From the NCBI GenBank assembly GCA_964035545.1, contig CAXIUT010000183.1, forward strand, positions 1,054,001 through 1,118,000: DNA of 64,000 nt. The letters run 5' to 3'. Source of the stretch: Bugula neritina. Lineage: Eukaryota > Bryozoa > Gymnolaemata > Cheilostomatida > Bugulidae. Positions within the stretch are counted from its first letter, which is position 1; each line of letters starts with the position of its first letter. The position numbers and the translations under genes were made by a program. The notes under the pieces were generated by a model. That model did no database searches, was not told the origin of the DNA, and worked only from the letters and a program-made list of their open reading frames with translations. Below, piece by piece: positions 1-15,426 of this stretch.

Positions 1-77
1 TACACTGTAACATACTGAAATAAACTGCAACATACTACAACATATTGAAATACACTGCAACACATTGAAATATACTG

Positions 78-3000
78 CTACATACCTAAATATACGGTAA
101 TATACTGAAATATACTGTAACACATTGAAAAAACTGCAACATACTGAAATACACTGCAACGCACTGAAATACACCGCAAAATACTACAACATGCTGAAAT
201 ACACTGTAACATATTGAAATCCACTGCAACACATTGAAATATACTGCAACATACCGAAATATATGGTAAACTACTGAAATAGACTTTAACACATTGAAAA
301 ATACTGCAACATACAGAAATATACTGTAACACACTGAAATATACTGCAACATACTGAAATATACTGCGACACATTGCAATATACTGTAACATATTGAAAT
401 ATGCTGTAGCACACTGAAATACACTGCAACATCCTACAACATACTGAAATACACTGTAACATATTGAAATACACTGCAAGAAATTGAAATAGACTGCAAC
501 ATAACAAAATATATGGTAAACTACTGAAATAGACTTTAACACATTGAAAAATACTGCAACATACAGAAATATACTGTAACACACTGAAATATACTGCAAC
601 ATACTGAAATACACTGTAACATTCTGAAATATACTGCAACATACTGAAATACACTGCTACATACTGAAATATACTGCAACATACTGCAAAATACTGCAAC
701 ATACTGAAATACACTGTAACATATTGAAGTACACTGCAACACATTGAAATATACTGCAACATGCCAAAATATATGGTAAACAACTGAAATATACTTTAAC
801 ACATTGAAAAATACTGCAACATACTGAAATATACTGCGACACTTTGCAATATACTGTAACATACCGAAATATGCTCTAGCACACTGAAATACACTGCAAC
901 TCACTGAAATATACTGCAACATACTGAAATACACTGTGACATCCTGAAATATACTGCAACATTCTGAAATACACTGCTACATACTGAAATATACTGCATC
1001 ATACTGCAACATACTGAAATACACTGCAACATACTACAACATACTGAAATACACTGCAACACATTGAAATATACTGCAACATACCTAAATATATGGTAAT
1101 ATACCGAAATATACTGTAACGCATTGCAAAATACTGCAACATACTGAAATACACTGCGACACACTGAAATACGCTGCAAAATACTACAACATACTGAAAT
1201 AAACTGTAACACATTGAAATACACTGCAATACATTGAAAAATAATGCAATATACTGATATATACTGTAACACACTGAAATATACTGCAACATACTGAAAT
1301 ACACTGTAACATACTGAAATATACTGTAACATACTGCAACATACTGAATTACACTGTAACATACTGAGATACACTGCCGCATACTGCAACATATTGAACT
1401 ACACTGCAACACATTGAAATATATTGCAACTTATCGAATATATGGAAAACTACTGAAATATACTGTAACGCATTGAAAAAGACTGCAACATACTGAAATA
1501 TATTGCGACACCTAGCAATATACTGTAACATACTGAAATATGCTCTAGCACACTGAAATACAATGCAACTTACTGAAATATACTGCAACATACTGAAATA
1601 CACTGCAACATCCTACAATATGCTGAAATACACAGTAACATATTGAAATACACTGCAACACTTTGAAATATACTGCAACATACCGAAATATATGGTAAAC
1701 TACTGCAACATACTACAACATACTGAAATACACTGCAACACATTGAAATATACTGCGACATACCTAAATATACGGTAATATACTGAAATAAACTGTAACA
1801 CATTGAAAAATACTGCAACATACTGAAATATACTGTAACACACCGAAATATACTGCAACATACTGAAATACACTGTAACATACTGAAATACACTGCTACA
1901 TACTGAAATATACTGCAACATACTGCAACATACTGAAATACACAGTAACATACTGAAATAAACTGCAACATACTACAACATATTGAAATACACTGCAACA
2001 CATTGAAATATACTGCAACATACCTAAATATACGGTAATATACTGAAATTCACTGTAACGCATTGCAAAATACTGCAACATACTGAAATTCACTGCGACA
2101 CACTGAAATACGCTGCAAAATACTACAACATACTGAAATAAACTGTAACATGTTGAAATACACTGCAACACATTGAAAAATACTGCAACATACTGAAATA
2201 TATTTTAACACATTGAAAAATACTGCAACATACTGAAATACACTGCAACACATTGAAATATACTGCAACATACCGAAATATATGGTAAACTACTGAAATA
2301 TACTGTAACACATTGAAAAATACTGCAACATACTGAAATACACTGTAACATACTGAAATAAACTGCAACATACTACAACATATTGAGATACACTGCAACA
2401 AATTGAAATATACTGCAACATACCTAAATATACGGTAATATACTGAAATTCACTGTAACGCATTGCAAAATACTACAACATACTGAAATTCACTGCGACA
2501 CACTGAAATACGCTGCAAAATACTACAACATACTGAAATAAACTGTAACATATTGAAATACACTGCAACACTTTGAAATATACTGCAACATAACAAAATA
2601 TATGGTAAACTACTGAAATAGACTTTAACACATTGAAAAACACTGCAACATACTGAAATACACTGTAACATACTGAAATATACTGCAACATACTGAAATA
2701 CACTGCTACATACTGAAATATACTGCAACGTACTGCAACATACTCCAGCATACTGAAATACACTGTAACATACTGAAATACACTGCAACATACTACCACA
2801 TATTGAAATACACTGCAACACATTGAAATGTACTGCAACATACCGAAATATATGGTAAACTACTAAAATATACTGTAACATATTGAAAAATACTGCAACA
2901 TACTGAAATATACTGCGACACCTAGCAATATACTGTAACATACTGAAATATGCTCTAGCACACTGAAATACAATGCAACACATTGAAATATACTGCAACA

Positions 3001-3934
3001 TACCTAAATATACGGTAATATACTGAAATTCACTGTAACGCATTGCAAAATACTGCAACATACTGAAATACACTGCAACATACTACCACATATTGAAATA
3101 CACTGCAACATATTGAAATACACTGCAACACATTGAAAAATACTGCAACATACTGAAATATACTGTAACACACTGAAATATACTGCAACATACTGAAATA
3201 CACTGTAACATACTGAAATATACTGCAACATACTGAAATACACTGCTACATACTGAAATATACTGCAACATACTGCAACATACTGCAATACACTGTAACA
3301 TACTAAAATACACTGCAATATACTACAACATATTGAAATACACTGCAACACATTGAAATACACTGCAACTTACCGAATATATGGTAAACTACTGAAATAT
3401 ACTGTAACGCATTGAAAAATACTGCAACATACTGAAATATATTGCGACACATTGCAATATACTGTAACATACTGAAAAATGCTGTAGCACACTGAAATAT
3501 ACTGCAATTCACTGAAATATACTGCAACATACTGACATACACCGCAACATCCTACAACATACTGAAATACTTTGTAACATATTGAAATACACTGCAACAC
3601 ATTGAAATATACTGCAACATAACGAACTATATGGTAACCTACTGAAATATATTTTAACACATTGAAAAATACTGCAACATACTGAAATATATTTTAACAC
3701 ATTGAAAAATACTGCAACATACTGAAATATACTGTAACACACCGAAATATACTGCAACATACTGAAATACACTGTAACATACTGAAATATACTGCAACAT
3801 ACTGAAATACACTGCTACATACTGCAACATACTGCAACATACTGCAACATACTGAAATACACTGTAACATACTGAAATAAACTGCAACATACTACAACAT
3901 ATTGAAATACACTGCAACACATTGAAATATACTG
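78..3934. repeat. Higher-order repeat unit 1 (3857 bp)
   Basis: The unit is defined from the anchor CTACATACCTAAATATACGG at 78 to the next anchor at 3935. It contains three 9-base units, near 125-137 (TTGAAAAAACTGC), 1430 (CTTATCGAATATATGG) and 3370 (CTTACCGAATATATGG). These account for its length of 386 decamers minus 3. It carries a segment of about 669 bp (roughly 0.85-1.52 kb) that unit 2 lacks. It is nearly identical to unit 3 at a shift of 7045 bp; I found only two substitutions (2096 C versus 9141 T, and 2320 A versus 9365 T). Confidence 0.9.
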
Positions 3935-6900
3935 CTACATACCTAAATATACGGTAATATACTGAAATATACTGTAACACATTGAAAAAACTGCAACATA
4001 CTGAAATACACTGCAACGCACTGAAATACACCGCAAAATACTACAACATGCTGAAATACACTGTAACATATTGAAATCCACTGCAACACATTGAAATATA
4101 CTGCAACATACCGAAATATATGGTAAACTACTGAAATAGACTTTAACACATTGAAAAATACTGCAACATACAGAAATATACTGTAACACACTGAAATATA
4201 CTGCAACATACTGAAATATACTGCGACACATTGCAATATACTGTAACATATTGAAATATGCTGTAGCACACTGAAATACACTGCAACATCCTACAACATA
4301 CTGAAATACACTGTAACATATTGAAATACACTGCAAGAAATTGAAATAGACTGCAACATAACAAAATATATGGTAAACTACTGAAATAGACTTTAACACA
4401 TTGAAAAATACTGCAACATACAGAAATATACTGTAACACATTGAAATATACTGCAACATACTGAAATACACTGTAACATTCTGAAATATACTGCAACATA
4501 CTGAAATACACTGCTACATACTGAAATATACTGCAACATACTGCAAAATACTGCAACATACTGAAATACACTGTAACATATTGAAGTACACTGCAACACA
4601 TTGAAACATACTGCAACATGCCAAAATATATGGTAAACAACTGAAATATACTTTAACACATTGAAAAATACTGCAACATACTGAAATATACTGCGACACC
4701 TAGCAATATACTGTAACATACTGAAATATGCTCTAGCACACTGAAATACAATGCAACTTACTGAAATATACTGCAACATACTGAAATACACTGCAACATC
4801 CTACAATATGCTGAAATACACAGTAACATATTGAAATACACTGCAACACTTTGAAATATACTGCAACATACCGAAATATATGGTAAACTACTGCAACATA
4901 CTACAACATACTGAAATACACTGCAACACATTGAAATATACTGCGACATACCTAAATATACGGTAATATACTGAAATAAACTGTAACACATTGAAAAATA
5001 CTGCAACATACTGAAATATACTGTAACACACCGAAATATACTGCAACATACTGAAATACACTGTAACATACTGAAATACACTGCTACATACTGAAATATA
5101 CTGCAACATACTGCAACATACTGAAATACACAGTAACATACTGAAATAAACTGCAACATACTACAACATATTGAAATACACTGCAACACATTGAAATATA
5201 CTGCAACATACCTAAATATACGGTAATATACTGAAATTCACTGTAACGCATTGCAAAATACTGCAACATACTGAAATTCACTGCGACACACTGAAATACG
5301 CTGCAAAATACTACAACATACTGAAATAAACTGTAACATGTTGAAATACACTGCAACACATTGAAAAATACTGCAACATACTGAAATATATTTTAACACA
5401 TTGAAAAATACTGCAACATACTGAAATACACTGCAACACATTGAAATATACTGCAACATACCGAAATATATGGTAAACTACTGAAATATACTGTAACACA
5501 TTGAAAAATACTGCAACATACTGAAATACACTGTAACATACTGAAATAAACTGCAACATACTACAACATATTGAGATACACTGCAACAAATTGAAATATA
5601 CTGCAACATACCTAAATATACGGTAATATACTGAAATTCACTGTAACGCATTGCAAAATACTACAACATACTGAAATTCACTGCGACACACTGAAATACG
5701 CTGCAAAATACTACAACATACTGAAATAAACTGTAACATATTGAAATACACTGCAACACTTTGAAATATACTGCAACATAACAAAATATATGGTAAACTA
5801 CTGAAATAGACTTTAACACATTGAAAAACACTGCAACATACTGAAATACACTGTAACATACTGAAATATACTGCAACATACTGAAATACACTGCTACATA
5901 CTGAAATATACTGCAACGTACTGCAACATACTCCAGCATACTGAAATACACTGTAACATACTGAAATACACTGCAACATACTACCACATATTGAAATACA
6001 CTGCAACACATTGAAATGTACTGCAACATACCGAAATATATGGTAAACTACTAAAATATACTGTAACATATTGAAAAATACTGCAACATACTGAAATATA
6101 CTGCGACACCTAGCAATATACTGTAACATACTGAAATATGCTCTAGCACACTGAAATACAATGCAACACATTGAAATATACTGCAACATACCTAAATATA
6201 CGGTAATATACTGAAATTCACTGTAACGCATTGCAAAATACTGCAACATACTGAAATACACTGCAACATACTACCACATATTGAAATACACTGCAACATA
6301 TTGAAATACACTGCAACACATTGAAAAATACTGCAACATACTGAAATATACTGTAACACACTGAAATATACTGCAACATACTGAAATACACTGTAACATA
6401 CTGAAATATACTGCAACATACTGAAATACACTGCTACATACTGAAATATACTGCAACATACTGCAACATACTGCAATACACTGTAACATACTAAAATACA
6501 CTGCAATATACTACAACATATTGAAATACACTGCAACACATTGAAATACACTGCAACTTACCGAATATATGGTAAACTACTGAAATATACTGTAACGCAT
6601 TGAAAAATACTGCAACATACTGAAATATATTGCGACACATTGCAATATACTGTAACATACTGAAAAATGCTGTAGCACACTGAAATATACTGCAATTCAC
6701 TGAAATATACTGCAACATACTGACATACACCGCAACATCCTACAACATACTGAAATACTTTGTAACATATTGAAATACACTGCAACACATTGAAATATAC
6801 TGCAACATAACGAACTATATGGTAACCTACTGAAATATATTTTAACACATTGAAAAATACTGCAACATACTGAAATATATTTTAACACATTGAAAAATAC

Positions 6901-7122
6901 TGCAACATACTGAAATATACTGTAACACACCGAAATATACTGCAACATACTGAAATACACTGTAACATACTGAAATATACTGCAACATACTGAAATACAC
7001 TGCTACATACTGCAACATACTGCAACATACTGCAACATACTGAAATACACTGTAACATACTGAAATAAACTGCAACATACTACAACATATTGAAATACAC
7101 TGCAACACATTGAAATATACTG
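3935..7122. repeat. Higher-order repeat unit 2 (3188 bp, short form)
   Basis: The unit is collinear with unit 1 but lacks about 669 bp (67 decamers minus one base), including the 9-base unit CTTATCGAATATATGG. The switch lies near 4.69-4.70 kb, where GCGACACTTTGC of unit 1 is replaced by GCGACACCTAGC. With two 9-base units its length is 319 decamers minus 2. It shares diagnostic variants with the first part of unit 4, which indicates that units 1+2 (7045 bp) were duplicated together to give units 3+4. Confidence 0.88.
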
Positions 7123-10100
7123 CTACATACCTAAATATACGGTAATATACTGAAATATACTGTAACACATTGAAAAAACTGCAACATACTGAAATACACT
7201 GCAACGCACTGAAATACACCGCAAAATACTACAACATGCTGAAATACACTGTAACATATTGAAATCCACTGCAACACATTGAAATATACTGCAACATACC
7301 GAAATATATGGTAAACTACTGAAATAGACTTTAACACATTGAAAAATACTGCAACATACAGAAATATACTGTAACACACTGAAATATACTGCAACATACT
7401 GAAATATACTGCGACACATTGCAATATACTGTAACATATTGAAATATGCTGTAGCACACTGAAATACACTGCAACATCCTACAACATACTGAAATACACT
7501 GTAACATATTGAAATACACTGCAAGAAATTGAAATAGACTGCAACATAACAAAATATATGGTAAACTACTGAAATAGACTTTAACACATTGAAAAATACT
7601 GCAACATACAGAAATATACTGTAACACACTGAAATATACTGCAACATACTGAAATACACTGTAACATTCTGAAATATACTGCAACATACTGAAATACACT
7701 GCTACATACTGAAATATACTGCAACATACTGCAAAATACTGCAACATACTGAAATACACTGTAACATATTGAAGTACACTGCAACACATTGAAATATACT
7801 GCAACATGCCAAAATATATGGTAAACAACTGAAATATACTTTAACACATTGAAAAATACTGCAACATACTGAAATATACTGCGACACTTTGCAATATACT
7901 GTAACATACCGAAATATGCTCTAGCACACTGAAATACACTGCAACTCACTGAAATATACTGCAACATACTGAAATACACTGTGACATCCTGAAATATACT
8001 GCAACATTCTGAAATACACTGCTACATACTGAAATATACTGCATCATACTGCAACATACTGAAATACACTGCAACATACTACAACATACTGAAATACACT
8101 GCAACACATTGAAATATACTGCAACATACCTAAATATATGGTAATATACCGAAATATACTGTAACGCATTGCAAAATACTGCAACATACTGAAATACACT
8201 GCGACACACTGAAATACGCTGCAAAATACTACAACATACTGAAATAAACTGTAACACATTGAAATACACTGCAATACATTGAAAAATAATGCAATATACT
8301 GATATATACTGTAACACACTGAAATATACTGCAACATACTGAAATACACTGTAACATACTGAAATATACTGTAACATACTGCAACATACTGAATTACACT
8401 GTAACATACTGAGATACACTGCCGCATACTGCAACATATTGAACTACACTGCAACACATTGAAATATATTGCAACTTATCGAATATATGGAAAACTACTG
8501 AAATATACTGTAACGCATTGAAAAAGACTGCAACATACTGAAATATATTGCGACACCTAGCAATATACTGTAACATACTGAAATATGCTCTAGCACACTG
8601 AAATACAATGCAACTTACTGAAATATACTGCAACATACTGAAATACACTGCAACATCCTACAATATGCTGAAATACACAGTAACATATTGAAATACACTG
8701 CAACACTTTGAAATATACTGCAACATACCGAAATATATGGTAAACTACTGCAACATACTACAACATACTGAAATACACTGCAACACATTGAAATATACTG
8801 CGACATACCTAAATATACGGTAATATACTGAAATAAACTGTAACACATTGAAAAATACTGCAACATACTGAAATATACTGTAACACACCGAAATATACTG
8901 CAACATACTGAAATACACTGTAACATACTGAAATACACTGCTACATACTGAAATATACTGCAACATACTGCAACATACTGAAATACACAGTAACATACTG
9001 AAATAAACTGCAACATACTACAACATATTGAAATACACTGCAACACATTGAAATATACTGCAACATACCTAAATATACGGTAATATACTGAAATTCACTG
9101 TAACGCATTGCAAAATACTGCAACATACTGAAATTCACTGTGACACACTGAAATACGCTGCAAAATACTACAACATACTGAAATAAACTGTAACATGTTG
9201 AAATACACTGCAACACATTGAAAAATACTGCAACATACTGAAATATATTTTAACACATTGAAAAATACTGCAACATACTGAAATACACTGCAACACATTG
9301 AAATATACTGCAACATACCGAAATATATGGTAAACTACTGAAATATACTGTAACACATTGAAAATTACTGCAACATACTGAAATACACTGTAACATACTG
9401 AAATAAACTGCAACATACTACAACATATTGAGATACACTGCAACAAATTGAAATATACTGCAACATACCTAAATATACGGTAATATACTGAAATTCACTG
9501 TAACGCATTGCAAAATACTACAACATACTGAAATTCACTGCGACACACTGAAATACGCTGCAAAATACTACAACATACTGAAATAAACTGTAACATATTG
9601 AAATACACTGCAACACTTTGAAATATACTGCAACATAACAAAATATATGGTAAACTACTGAAATAGACTTTAACACATTGAAAAACACTGCAACATACTG
9701 AAATACACTGTAACATACTGAAATATACTGCAACATACTGAAATACACTGCTACATACTGAAATATACTGCAACGTACTGCAACATACTCCAGCATACTG
9801 AAATACACTGTAACATACTGAAATACACTGCAACATACTACCACATATTGAAATACACTGCAACACATTGAAATGTACTGCAACATACCGAAATATATGG
9901 TAAACTACTAAAATATACTGTAACATATTGAAAAATACTGCAACATACTGAAATATACTGCGACACCTAGCAATATACTGTAACATACTGAAATATGCTC
10001 TAGCACACTGAAATACAATGCAACACATTGAAATATACTGCAACATACCTAAATATACGGTAATATACTGAAATTCACTGTAACGCATTGCAAAATACTG

Positions 10101-10979
10101 CAACATACTGAAATACACTGCAACATACTACCACATATTGAAATACACTGCAACATATTGAAATACACTGCAACACATTGAAAAATACTGCAACATACTG
10201 AAATATACTGTAACACACTGAAATATACTGCAACATACTGAAATACACTGTAACATACTGAAATATACTGCAACATACTGAAATACACTGCTACATACTG
10301 AAATATACTGCAACATACTGCAACATACTGCAATACACTGTAACATACTAAAATACACTGCAATATACTACAACATATTGAAATACACTGCAACACATTG
10401 AAATACACTGCAACTTACCGAATATATGGTAAACTACTGAAATATACTGTAACGCATTGAAAAATACTGCAACATACTGAAATATATTGCGACACATTGC
10501 AATATACTGTAACATACTGAAAAATGCTGTAGCACACTGAAATATACTGCAATTCACTGAAATATACTGCAACATACTGACATACACCGCAACATCCTAC
10601 AACATACTGAAATACTTTGTAACATATTGAAATACACTGCAACACATTGAAATATACTGCAACATAACGAACTATATGGTAACCTACTGAAATATATTTT
10701 AACACATTGAAAAATACTGCAACATACTGAAATATATTTTAACACATTGAAAAATACTGCAACATACTGAAATATACTGTAACACACCGAAATATACTGC
10801 AACATACTGAAATACACTGTAACATACTGAAATATACTGCAACATACTGAAATACACTGCTACATACTGCAACATACTGCAACATACTGCAACATACTGA
10901 AATACACTGTAACATACTGAAATAAACTGCAACATACTACAACATATTGAAATACACTGCAACACATTGAAATATACTG
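7123..10979. repeat. Higher-order repeat unit 3 (3857 bp)
   Basis: This is a near-identical copy of unit 1, with the same length and the same three off-register units at a shift of 7045 bp. The substitutions noticed are T at 9141 (C at 2096) and T at 9365 (A at 2320). Divergence this low over 3.9 kb implies recent duplication or gene conversion. Confidence 0.9.
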
Positions 10980-13900
10980 CTACATACCTAAATATACGGT
11001 AATATACTGAAATATACTGTAACACATTGAAAAAACTGCAACATACTGAAATACACTGCAACGCACTGAAATACACCGCAAAATACTACAACATGCTGAA
11101 ATACACTGTAACATATTGAAATCCACTGCAACACATTGAAATATACTGCAACATACCGAAATATATGGTAAACTACTGAAATAGACTTTAACACATTGAA
11201 AAATACTGCAACATACAGAAATATACTGTAACACACTGAAATATACTGCAACATACTGAAATATACTGCGACACATTGCAATATACTGTAACATATTGAA
11301 ATATGCTGTAGCACACTGAAATACACTGCAACATCCTACAACATACTGAAATACACTGTAACATATTGAAATACACTGCAAGAAATTGAAATAGACTGCA
11401 ACATAACAAAATATATGGTAAACTACTGAAATAGACTTTAACACATTGAAAAATACTGCAACATACAGAAATATACTGTAACACATTGAAATATACTGCA
11501 ACATACTGAAATACACTGTAACATTCTGAAATATACTGCAACATACTGAAATACACTGCTACATACTGAAATATACTGCAACATACTGCAAAATACTGCA
11601 ACATACTGAAATACACTGTAACATATTGAAGTACACTGCAACACATTGAAATATACTGCAACATGCCAAAATATATGGTAAACAACTGAAATATACTTTA
11701 ACACATTGAAAAATACTGCAACATACTGAAATATACTGCGACACCTAGCAATATACTGTAACATACTGAAATATGCTCTAGCACACTGAAATACAATGCA
11801 ACTTACTGAAATATACTGCAACATACTGAAATACACTGCAACATCCTACAATATGCTGAAATACACAGTAACATATTGAAATACACTGCAACACTTTGAA
11901 ATATACTGCAACATACCGAAATATATGGTAAACTACTGCAACATACTACAACATACTGAAATACACTGCAACACATTGAAATATACTGCGACATACCTAA
12001 ATATACGGTAATATACTGAAATAAACTGTAACACATTGAAAAATACTGCAACATACTGAAATATACTGTAACACACCGAAATATACTGCAACATACTGAA
12101 ATACACTGTAACATACTGAAATACACTGCTACATACTGAAATATACTGCAACATACTGCAACATACTGAAATACACAGTAACATACTGAAATAAACTGCA
12201 ACATACTACAACATATTGAAGTACACTGCAACACATTGAAATATACTGCAACATGCCAAAATATATGGTAAACAACTGAAATATACTTTAACACATTGAA
12301 AAATACTGCAACATACTGAAATATACTGCGACACTTTGCAATATACTGTAACATACCGAAATATGCTCTAGCACACTGAAATACACTGCAACTCACTGAA
12401 ATATACTGCAACATACTGAAATACACTGTGACATCCTGAAATATACTGCAACATTCTGAAATACACTGCTACATACTGAAATATACTGCATCATACTGCA
12501 ACATACTGAAATACACTGCAACATACTACAACATACTGAAATACACTGCAACACATTGAAATATACTGCAACATACCTAAATATATGGTAATATACCGAA
12601 ATATACTGTAACGCATTGCAAAATACTGCAACATACTGAAATACACTGCGACACACTGAAATACGCTGCAAAATACTACAACATACTGAAATAAACTGTA
12701 ACACATTAAAATACACTGCAATACATTGAAAAATAATGCAATATACTGATATATACTGTAACACACTGAAATATACTGCAACATACTGAAATACACTGTA
12801 ACATACTGAAATATACTGTAACATACTGCAACATACTGAATTACACTGTAACATACTGAGATACACTGCCGCATACTGCAACATATTGAACTACACTGCA
12901 ACACATTGAAATATATTGCAACTTATCGAATATATGGAAAACTACTGAAATATACTGTAACGCATTGAAAAAGACTGCAACATACTGAAATATATTGCGA
13001 CACCTAGCAATATACTGTAACATACTGAAATATGCTCTAGCACACTGAAATACAATGCAACTTACTGAAATATACTGCAACATACTGAAATACACTGCAA
13101 CATCCTACAATATGCTGAAATACACAGTAACATATTGAAATACACTGCAACACTTTGAAATATACTGCAACATACCGAAATATATGGTAAACTACTGCAA
13201 CATACTACAACATACTGAAATACACTGCAACACATTGAAATATACTGCGACATACCTAAATATACGGTAATATACTGAAATAAACTGTAACACATTGACA
13301 AATACTGCAACATACTGAAATATACTGTAACACACCGAAATATACTGCAACATACTGAAATACACTGTAACATACTGAAATACACTGCTACATACTGAAA
13401 TATACTGCAACATACTGCAACATACTGAAATACACAGTAACATACTGAAATAAACTGCAACATACTACAACATATTGAAATACACTGCAACACATTGAAA
13501 TATACTGCAACATACCTAAATATACGGTAATATACTGAAATTCACTGTAACGCATTGCAAAATACTGCAACATACTGAAATTCACTGCGACACACTGAAA
13601 TACGCTGCAAAATACTACAACATACTGAAATAAACTGTAACATGTTGAAATACACTGCAACACATTGAAAAATACTGCAACATACTGAAATATATTTTAA
13701 CACATTGAAAAATACTGCAACATACTGAAATACACTGCAACACATTGAAATATACTGCAACATACCGAAATATATGGTAAACTACTGAAATATACTGTAA
13801 CACATTGAAAAATACTGCAACATACTGAAATACACTGTAACATACTGAAATAAACTGCAACATACTACAACATATTGAGATACACTGCAACAAATTGAAA

Positions 13901-15426
13901 TATACTGCAACATACCTAAATATACGGTAATATACTGAAATTCACTGTAACGCATTGCAAAATACTACAACATACTGAAATTCACTGCGACACACTGAAA
14001 TACGCTGCAAAATACTACAACATACTGAAATAAACTGTAACATATTGAAATACACTGCAACACATTGAAATATACTGCAACATAACAAAATATATGGTAA
14101 ACTACTGAAATAGACTTTAACACATTGAAAAATACTGCAACATACTGAAATACACTGTAACATACTGAAATATACTGCAACATACTGAAATACACTGCTA
14201 CATACTGAAATATACTGCAACGTACTGCAACATACTCCAGCATACTGAAATACACTGTAACATACTGAAATACACTGCAACATACTACCACATATTGAAA
14301 TACACTGCAACACATTGAAATGTACTGCAACATACCGAAATATATGGTAAACTACTAAAATATACTGTAACATATTGAAAAATACTGCAACATACTGAAA
14401 TATACTGCGACACCTAGCAATATACTGTAACATACTGAAATATGCTCTAGCACACTGAAATACAATGCAACACATTGAAATATACTGCAACATACCTAAA
14501 TATACGGTAATATACTGAAATTCACTGTAACGCATTGCAAAATACTGCAACATACTGAAATACACTGCAACATACTACCACATATTGAAATACACTGCAA
14601 CATATTGAAATACACTGCAACACATTGAAAAATACTGCAACATACTGAAATATACTGTAACACACTGAAATATACTGCAACATACTGAAATACACTGTAA
14701 CATACTGAAATATACTGCAACATACTGAAATACACTGCTACATACTGAAATATACTGCAACATACTGCAACATACTGCAATACACTGTAACATACTGAAA
14801 TACACTGCAATATACTACAACATATTGAAATACACTGCAACACATTGAAATACACTGCAACTTACCGAATATATGGTAAACTACTGAAATATACTGTAAC
14901 GCATTGAAAAATACTGCAACATACTGAAATATATTGCGACACATTGCAATATACTGTAACATACTGAAAAATGCTGTAGCACACTGAAATATACTGCAAT
15001 TCACTGAAATATACTGCAACATACTGACATACACCGCAACATCCTACAACATACTGAAATACTTTGTAACATATTGAAATACACTGCAACACATTGAAAT
15101 ATACTGCAACATAACGAACTATATGGTAACCTACTGAAATATATTTTAACACATTGAAAAATACTGCAACATACTGAAATATATTTTAACACATTGAAAA
15201 ATACTGCAACATACTGAAATATACTGTAACACACCGAAATATACTGCAACATACTGAAATACACTGTAACATACTGAAATATACTGCAACATACTGAAAT
15301 ACACTGCTACATACTGCAACATACTGCAACATACTGCAACATACTGAAATACACTGTAACATACTGAAATAAACTGCAACATACTACAACATATTGAAAT
15401 ACACTGCAACACATTGAAATATACTG
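10980..15426. repeat. Higher-order repeat unit 4 (4447 bp, hybrid)
   Basis: The first part follows unit 2 at a 7045-bp shift. Near 12205-12220 the sequence jumps back: the rare decamer with TTGAAGTACAC, seen at about 11626, recurs 590 bp later at about 12216. From there the unit follows the unit 1/3 form, including the 669-bp segment. Later parts follow unit 2 at a shift of 8304 bp. The total of 445 decamers minus 3 fits three 9-base units. The structure is what an unequal crossover between two different HOR forms would leave. Confidence 0.87.
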
